64,000 nucleotides of DNA, from positions 75,104 to 139,103 of the forward strand of contig JAEWPC010000080.1 in assembly GCA_023460795.1 (NCBI GenBank). The letters run 5' to 3'. The stretch comes from Bacillota bacterium (GTDB taxonomy: Bacteria > Bacillota > Bacilli > Paenibacillales > Paenibacillaceae). Shown piece by piece: positions 59,091 to 64,000 of this stretch (position 1 is the first letter of the stretch; every line of letters starts with the position of its first letter). Position numbers and translations under genes: made by a program. The notes under the pieces were generated by a model, which worked only from the letters and a program-made list of their open reading frames with translations, was not told where the DNA came from and ran no database searches.

Positions 59091-60239
59091 TTACGTATCC
59101 AGTTCGTATTTCTCTTGATGGGACTTAATGCTGAAAACGAGTCCGATCGACAGCATGTTCAGCAGCAGCGACGTTCCCCCATAGCTGATGAACGGCAGCG
59201 TGATCCCAGTCAGCGGCATGATGCCGATCATCATCCCGATGTTCTCGAAGATCTGGAACACCATCATGGAGGCGATGCCGATAATGATGAATGAGCCTCG
59301 CAAGTCGATGCACTGATAGGCGATTAAGATCATCCTGTAAATGAACAGGAAGTACAGAAGCAACAGGACGGCGGCGCCTTGGAAACCGAATTCCTCGGCG
59401 ATGACGACGAAGATGGAATCCGAGTACGTATACGGAATAAACCTGCGGTTCTTGGAATCGCCCTCCATATACCCGTCGCCCGCCAAGCCGCCCGAGCCTA
59501 TGGCGATTTGGGCGTACTTCGATTGTCGACTGTCATCCTCGGATGCTTCATCCGGATGGATGAAGGTATTAATCCGCTGGTACCAGTGGCCCTTGTCATG
59601 ATCTTCCATGTAAGTCTTGATGTCCGCATTGTACGCATTGAACAACGTATAGAATAGCATTAGGCCGCCGATGACGGCTGCTAACCCCAGCATCACGTAG
59701 GAATAACGGATATTGCCGATCCAGAGCATGCCGAGCACGATGAAAATATAGATGATCGCGTTGCCTAAATCCGGCTGTATCATGACCAGCAGGAACGGGA
59801 TGAACACCGTCGCGACCACGAGCATGACGTCGCTGCGCAGCCGCAGCGGGTCGCCGAGACGTCTTCCGAGCAGCGCGGCTATGGCGATGATCAAGAAGAT
59901 CTTCATCATCTCCGCGGGTTGGAATTGAAATCCTCCCCCCAGCACGAACCAGCCTTTGGCGCCGTTAATCTCCGGCGCGAACAGATAGACCGCGATAAGC
60001 AGGATGATCCCGATCGCGTACCAGACATACCAAACCTTGAGAATAAGCCGATAATCGACTAAGGTCGACACGACGATGACCACAAAGCCTGCGGCGTAAT
60101 AGACGAGCGTCTTCAGATCGTAATTCGGATATTGCGGATTGCCGTGGGTCGCGCTTCGGATCAATAAGACGCTGACCCCCATGAACGCCGCCAAGATGAT
60201 CAGCATCATCCAATCCATCTTTTTTAATCGGTTAAGCAA
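59091..60239 (-). CDS. rodA: RodA/FtsW/SpoVE-family peptidoglycan glycosyltransferase
   Basis: Encodes 382 residues with ten predicted membrane helices. It has the SEDS signatures NGAKGWFVLGGGFQFQPAEMMKI (about 94-116) and MIQPDLGNAIIY (about 150), and the long extracellular loop with SGGLAGDGYMEG. It polymerises lipid II during elongation. The position after minD and near mreBCD supports RodA rather than FtsW/SpoVE. The start is a TTG (60239), 7 bp after the minD stop. Confidence 0.88.
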   Translation of the reverse strand: MLNRLKKMDWMMLIILAAFMGVSVLLIRSATHGNPQYPNYDLKTLVYYAAGFVVIVVSTLVDYRLILKVWYVWYAIGIILLIAVYLFAPEINGAKGWFVLGGGFQFQPAEMMKIFLIIAIAALLGRRLGDPLRLRSDVMLVVATVFIPFLLVMIQPDLGNAIIYIFIVLGMLWIGNIRYSYVMLGLAAVIGGLMLFYTLFNAYNADIKTYMEDHDKGHWYQRINTFIHPDEASEDDSRQSKYAQIAIGSGGLAGDGYMEGDSKNRRFIPYTYSDSIFVVIAEEFGFQGAAVLLLLYFLFIYRMILIAYQCIDLRGSFIIIGIASMMVFQIFENIGMMIGIMPLTGITLPFISYGGTSLLLNMLSIGLVFSIKSHQEKYELDT

Positions 60240-60246
60240 GTTCCGA

Positions 60247-61041
60247 TCATCCCATTCCCAAGAACTTCTTTACTTTGCGGAACATGCCGGCCTTCTCCTC
60301 CAGTTGCGAGAGCGGGACGGTTTCGCCAAGAATGCGGCGAGCGATGTTGCGATAGGCGATCGCCGCGCGGGAATTCGGGTTCATTACCGTCGGCTCCCCT
60401 TGGTTCGCGGCTTTAATCACCATCTCATCATCGGGCACGATGCCGAGAAGATCAATGGCTAATACTTGGCAGATGTCGTCGATCTCGAGCATATCGCCGC
60501 TCTTCATCATGTTCGGGCGAATCCGGTTAATCACGAGCTTCGGCGACGCGATATGGCTTTTCTCCAGCAGGCCGATGACGCGGTCAGCGTCTCGAACGGC
60601 AGCGTTCTCCGGCGTCGTGACGACGATCGCTTGGGTCGCTCCGGCAATGGCGTTACGGAAGCCTTGCTCGATGCCGGCGGGACAGTCGATAATGATGTAA
60701 TCGAAATCGGGTTTCAAGCTGTCGACGATCTGCTTCACTTGCTCCGGCGACACGTCGTTCTTGTCTTTCGTCTGCGCGGCAGGAAGCATATACAGCTCGT
60801 CGAACCGTTTATCTTTAATGAGAGCTTGGTTGACTCTGCAACGGCCTTCGGCTACGTCGATGAGATCGTAGACGATGCGATTCTCCAGCCCCATGACGAC
60901 GTCCAAATTACGCAGACCGATATCGGTGTCTACCATGCACACTTTCTTGCCTAGCAAAGCAAGCGCCGTGCCGATATTAGCGGACGTCGTCGTCTTGCCG
61001 ACTCCGCCTTTGCCCGAGGTGACTACTATCGCTTCTCCCAT
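60247..61041 (-). CDS. minD: Septum-site determining ATPase MinD
   Basis: Encodes 264 residues. The deviant Walker A is SGKGGVGKTT (about 9), Walker B IIIDCPAGIEQG (about 116), and an amphipathic C-terminal helix (FRKVKKFLGMG) anchors it to the membrane. It works with MinC to block division near the poles. It starts 3 bp after minC. Confidence 0.97.
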   Translation of the reverse strand: MGEAIVVTSGKGGVGKTTTSANIGTALALLGKKVCMVDTDIGLRNLDVVMGLENRIVYDLIDVAEGRCRVNQALIKDKRFDELYMLPAAQTKDKNDVSPEQVKQIVDSLKPDFDYIIIDCPAGIEQGFRNAIAGATQAIVVTTPENAAVRDADRVIGLLEKSHIASPKLVINRIRPNMMKSGDMLEIDDICQVLAIDLLGIVPDDEMVIKAANQGEPTVMNPNSRAAIAYRNIARRILGETVPLSQLEEKAGMFRKVKKFLGMG

Positions 61042-61044
61042 GAC

Positions 61045-61707
61045 TTACACTCCTTTGAACTGCATGACATCTTTGCGGTGGCGGCTAAGGCTGCTCAATT
61101 TGTCGATCGCCATCTTGCCGTCCTTGAGGAACGCGTATTCCATATAGGGCTCCGCGGACGTCCATTCGTCCGGCGGCCGGCTGATCACGTCGGCGATCCG
61201 AAGCTGGGTCGGCGTCATCGAAGAAGCCGCGATGATCGCGTCTTCGTTGCCTGCCGAGCCCGCGTGCGCCATTCCCCTGAGCGCCCCGATAATATAGACA
61301 TCCCCCGTACAACGAACGACTCCGCCCGGATTTACGTCCCCGAGCAGCAGCAGATGTCCGTCGTATTCCAACGTTTGACCGGAACGAACGATAGCGGCTA
61401 CCGAATGTAAGCTCGGTCCCGTCTGCGAATCGGGGGCTTGCGCCGGCGGATTGCTCTCTATCGATTGAATCAATAGATTTCCTTGTTTGCGAAGGACGGC
61501 GCGAATGCGCTCCTGATCTTCTTCATCCAGATGCCTGTTGCCAAGCTTGATAAACACGTGGATGATCGGACCGGTGAATTGCTGCGCGTGCTTGTCCAGT
61601 TTCGTGCCCAGCTCGCTGAGCAAGGCGTCGAATTCGCAGTCGTCGTCTAGCAGAAAAACGAGCCCATCTTTCGTCCCTTTGATCGTTATGCGCGATTTGC
61701 CGGCCAT
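61045..61707 (-). CDS. minC: Septum-site determining protein MinC
   Basis: Encodes 220 residues: an N-terminal FtsZ-inhibiting domain (ITIKGTKDGLVFLLDDDCEFDALL) and a C-terminal beta-helix (TLEYDGHLLLLGDVNPGGVVRCTGDVYIIGALRGMAHAGS). ATG 61707 with GGGAGGAG about 8 bp upstream is preferred to the longer frame (61881), which would reach back toward mreD. It pairs with MinD, and the min genes follow mreD as in Bacillus. Confidence 0.95.
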   Translation of the reverse strand: MAGKSRITIKGTKDGLVFLLDDDCEFDALLSELGTKLDKHAQQFTGPIIHVFIKLGNRHLDEEDQERIRAVLRKQGNLLIQSIESNPPAQAPDSQTGPSLHSVAAIVRSGQTLEYDGHLLLLGDVNPGGVVRCTGDVYIIGALRGMAHAGSAGNEDAIIAASSMTPTQLRIADVISRPPDEWTSAEPYMEYAFLKDGKMAIDKLSSLSRHRKDVMQFKGV

Positions 61708-61763
61708 TTTTCCGCTCCTCCCTACGATAATTGAAATTCTGCCAACATAAGCCGAATTCCTGC

Positions 61764-62294
61764 TTACTCCGGATTGTCTTCGCCCGAAGATAGGGATGGT
61801 TTGACCAAATAGCGACGAACCGGCACGTAGACGATAAGAGCGAACAAGAGCTGGAGCAGCGTCGTCGGAGCGATTTGCCAATAAAATACGAAGCTATAAG
61901 ACAAGTCCGTAAGCCGGAACAGCTTGTAGATCAAATAGACGATCGTATCCAGCAGTCCGCCTCCGACAATGACGATCCACACGAAAAATACGAGCGTGAA
62001 CGCGCGCCGCTCCGCAACGAGTCCCGCCGCGTAGCCTAGCAGACCCATTCCGAAGCCGTAAGGGCCGATCAAATTGCCGTAGAACAGGATGTCCTGCAGC
62101 AAGCCGAAGCCGAGGCCGAACAGAAACGCGCGATGGCGTCCTCCGAAGCCGGATACGAATAACGTCATAATAAAGGCCAAATGCGGGAGCAGCCGTTCCG
62201 TCCATGCGGGAGGCACGAGCCAGGGGAAGACGGCGGTCTCGATGATCAATAACAGCAACGTCCAGAGAATGACCCGATTGATTCTCATCGTCAC
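61764..62294 (-). CDS. mreD: Rod-shape protein MreD
   Basis: Encodes 176 residues with about five or six membrane helices and almost no soluble part, the usual MreD form. It helps anchor the MreBC elongasome. The start overlaps the mreC stop by 4 bp (ATGA). Confidence 0.9.
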   Translation of the reverse strand: MTMRINRVILWTLLLLIIETAVFPWLVPPAWTERLLPHLAFIMTLFVSGFGGRHRAFLFGLGFGLLQDILFYGNLIGPYGFGMGLLGYAAGLVAERRAFTLVFFVWIVIVGGGLLDTIVYLIYKLFRLTDLSYSFVFYWQIAPTTLLQLLFALIVYVPVRRYLVKPSLSSGEDNPE

Positions 62295-63163
62295 GGACCG
62301 TCCACTTCAGGTACGACGACGACGAACACTTCGCGCAGGTGGTCGAACTTGGCCGCCGGCGTAATGACAGCGGTATGGGTTAGACCGAAATCGCCCACTT
62401 GGCGGCTGTCTACCGTACCGATAATGATTCCTTTAGGGAAAACGTTGCCGAGGCCGGACGTAATGACTTTGTCGCCAAGGGTCAGAGGGTCTCTCTCATC
62501 GATCTTCGTCATCTGCAGCTTGCCTGACTCTTCGTCGTATTCGATAATGCCGAACGACTGCGTTTCCTTGCCAAGCACGGTTGCCGAGATCGGCATGCCC
62601 GCCGACGAGTTCTCGTCCAAGTCGGTAATCAGCTTGACGGTCGACGTGAACGTGGACACGCGGCTGACGATGCCGACGAGCCCGTCGACCGTCGTGATCG
62701 CCATGTCCGGCTTGACGCCGTCTCTAGAACCCAAATTGATCTTGATCGTCTTCTCGTAAGGATTCGAAGTCGAGCCTACGACTTGCGCGATCAAATAGCG
62801 ATAATTATCCAGTTCCTTCTGGCGATCGGTGAAATTCAGCTCCTCTTGCAGGCGCTTGTTCTCCGCTTCGAGCATGTTGAACCGAATTTGGTCTTGCGTA
62901 TATTGCGCTACGGTCTGGCGGAGCAGTTCGTTCTCCTTATACACGTCGGAAAGCCGGCCGAGGTCGCGGAAGAAATCCGCAACCGCTCCGACCGGCCGGT
63001 AAAACACGCCTTGCACAGTCCCGATGGCATCGCTGACGAACTTCTCCGGCCAAGTTAACCGGTTTCTGCCGAACGTAAACCCCATTAGGGCGATAAACAG
63101 GATCAGCCCTATCATGAGAATAAACAAACGCTTATTGCGCATTAAGCGAAAGATCGCGCTCAC
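62291..63163 (-). CDS. mreC: Rod-shape protein MreC
   Basis: Encodes 290 residues: one membrane helix (about 12-30), a coiled coil (about 65-115, ELLRQTVAQYTQDQIRFNMLEAENKRLQEEL) and a double beta-barrel (SRDGVKPDMAITTVDGLVG, GDKVITSGLGNVFPKGI). It links MreB to the extracellular synthases. The start is a GTG. It lies 21 bp after mreB. Confidence 0.95.
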   Translation of the reverse strand: MSAIFRLMRNKRLFILMIGLILFIALMGFTFGRNRLTWPEKFVSDAIGTVQGVFYRPVGAVADFFRDLGRLSDVYKENELLRQTVAQYTQDQIRFNMLEAENKRLQEELNFTDRQKELDNYRYLIAQVVGSTSNPYEKTIKINLGSRDGVKPDMAITTVDGLVGIVSRVSTFTSTVKLITDLDENSSAGMPISATVLGKETQSFGIIEYDEESGKLQMTKIDERDPLTLGDKVITSGLGNVFPKGIIIGTVDSRQVGDFGLTHTAVITPAAKFDHLREVFVVVVPEVDGP

Positions 63164-63184
63164 CTGCTTTCCCGATCTAAAGAT

Positions 63185-64000
63185 TTATCGGCTGGATCGG
63201 GACGAACCGCCTTTGGACTTGAACAGATGGATGTTCTCAAGCGCACGGCCGGTTCCGATCGCCACGCAATCGAGCGGGTTCTCGGCGACCAGCACCGGCA
63301 TCCCCGTCTCGCGGGCGAGCAGCTTGTCCAAATTGCGCAGCAGAGCTCCGCCGCCGGTCAGCACGATACCACGATCCATAATGTCCGCAGACAGCTCCGG
63401 AGGACACTTCTCCAGCGTCGCCTTAACCGCCTCGATAATCGAATTGACCGTATCGGCCAACGCTTCCGTCACCTCGTCCGAAGTAATTGCAAGCGTCTTC
63501 GGCAAGCCGCTCACAAGGTCGCGCCCGCGAATTTCAATCGATTCGATCTTATCTAAAGGCATGGCGGAACCGATCTCCATCTTGAGCTGCTCAGAGGTCC
63601 GCTCTCCGATCATCAAGTTGTACAGACGCTTAATATAAGCGATAATCGCATCGTCCATCTCGTCTCCCGCAATGCGGATCGACTTGCTTGTAACGATGCC
63701 GCCGAGCGAGATGACGGCGACTTCCGTCGTACCGCCGCCAATATCGACGACCATGCTGCCGGTCGGTTCCCACACGGGCAAATCCGCTCCGATGGCCGCA
63801 GCGAACGGCTCTTCGATAATATAGGCTTCCCTGGCTCCCGCCTGCTTCGTGGCATCCTCTACAGCGCGTTTCTCGACGGCCGTAATGCCGGAAGGCACGC
63901 ACACCATCACGTCGGGGTGGCGCGGGAACATGGCCCGAGGCTTCTGCGCATTGCGAATAAAATACTTAATCATCGTCGCCGTCGTCTCGAAATCCGCGAT
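63185..64000 (-). CDS. mreB: MreB rod-shape actin homologue (C-terminal part; continues past the window)
   Basis: The frame covers the last 271 residues and continues past the right edge (upstream codons read IADFETTAT before MIKYFI), so the ATG at 63973 is internal. Actin-family motifs are visible: VDIGGGTTEVAVISLGG (phosphate 2), IVLTGGGALLRNLDKLL (adenosine) and EENPLDCVAIGTGRALE-type C-terminus. MreB forms the filaments that guide lateral wall synthesis. First gene of the mreBCD-minCD-rodA cluster. Confidence 0.95.
   Translation of the reverse strand: MADFETTATMIKYFIRNAQKPRAMFPRHPDVMVCVPSGITAVEKRAVEDATKQAGAREAYIIEEPFAAAIGADLPVWEPTGSMVVDIGGGTTEVAVISLGGIVTSKSIRIAGDEMDDAIIAYIKRLYNLMIGERTSEQLKMEIGSAMPLDKIESIEIRGRDLVSGLPKTLAITSDEVTEALADTVNSIIEAVKATLEKCPPELSADIMDRGIVLTGGGALLRNLDKLLARETGMPVLVAENPLDCVAIGTGRALENIHLFKSKGGSSRSSR

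Overview
The window looks like the core chromosome of a GC-rich, endospore-forming Gram-positive bacterium of the Paenibacillaceae (Paenibacillus/Cohnella type). This rests on spore genes (spoIVFA, spoIVFB, spo0B, spoVB, bofC, a SafA-like LysM protein, cotH), S-layer-homology (SLH) surface proteins, a T-box before hisS-aspS, a Prp-cleaved L27, and a gene order that closely follows the Bacillus rarA-tcdA-aspS-hisS-dtd-relA-apt-recJ-secDF-comN-spoVB ... tgt-queA-ruvBA-bofC-safA-pheA-obg-spo0B-rpmA-rplU-spoIVF-minDC-mreDCB block. Most genes lie on the minus strand. No rRNA, tRNA, transposase, prophage or CRISPR was seen.

Layout. 1-4.7 kb: a MATE/ANKH-like transporter and an MFS transporter, a repeat-rich junction, then a CNNM/CorC-type protein. 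4.9-10.3 kb: a membrane diguanylate cyclase, rarA, a spore-coat pair (CotH kinase plus a His-rich protein) and tcdA. 10.3-13.9 kb: hisS-aspS behind a T-box. 14.1-20.9 kb: an accessory surface block with an SLH protein and a divergent 1714-residue SLH/GH16/CBM beta-glucanase. 21-32 kb: dtd, relA, uraA, apt, recJ, a CDF exporter, secD-secF and comN. 32-37.5 kb: spoVB, DUF421, a TIGR04086 protein, PAP2, tag and yajC. 37.5-44 kb: a ruvC-ruvA-ruvB-spoIID/LytB-queA-tgt-yajC operon. 44-51 kb: a 50-bp repeat array, bofC, a SafA-like gene, and thrR-hom-thrB-pheA. 51-52.4 kb: an HD-GYP gene broken by an in-frame TAG, and a 51-bp repeat array. 52.4-64 kb: obg, spo0B, rpmA-prp-rplU, rng, spoIVFB-spoIVFA, rodA, minD-minC, mreD-mreC and a partial mreB.

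The most unusual content is non-coding. Three copies of a roughly 118-182 bp element (2742-2923, 25424-25541, 36338-36455) share conserved ends and fold into the same multi-stem hairpin, with compensatory base changes between copies. Each sits in the same orientation just past the 3' end of a plus-strand gene and faces a convergent minus-strand gene. A second family, 51-bp tandem repeats with a conserved palindromic core, occurs at 3050-3240 and, inverted, at 52050-52334, also at convergent junctions. An unrelated 50-bp tandem array lies at about 44126-44527. Of the six convergent gene junctions in the window, four carry one or both of the first two families. They may mark or insulate gene ends, as REP/BIME elements are thought to do in enterobacteria; that function is inference.
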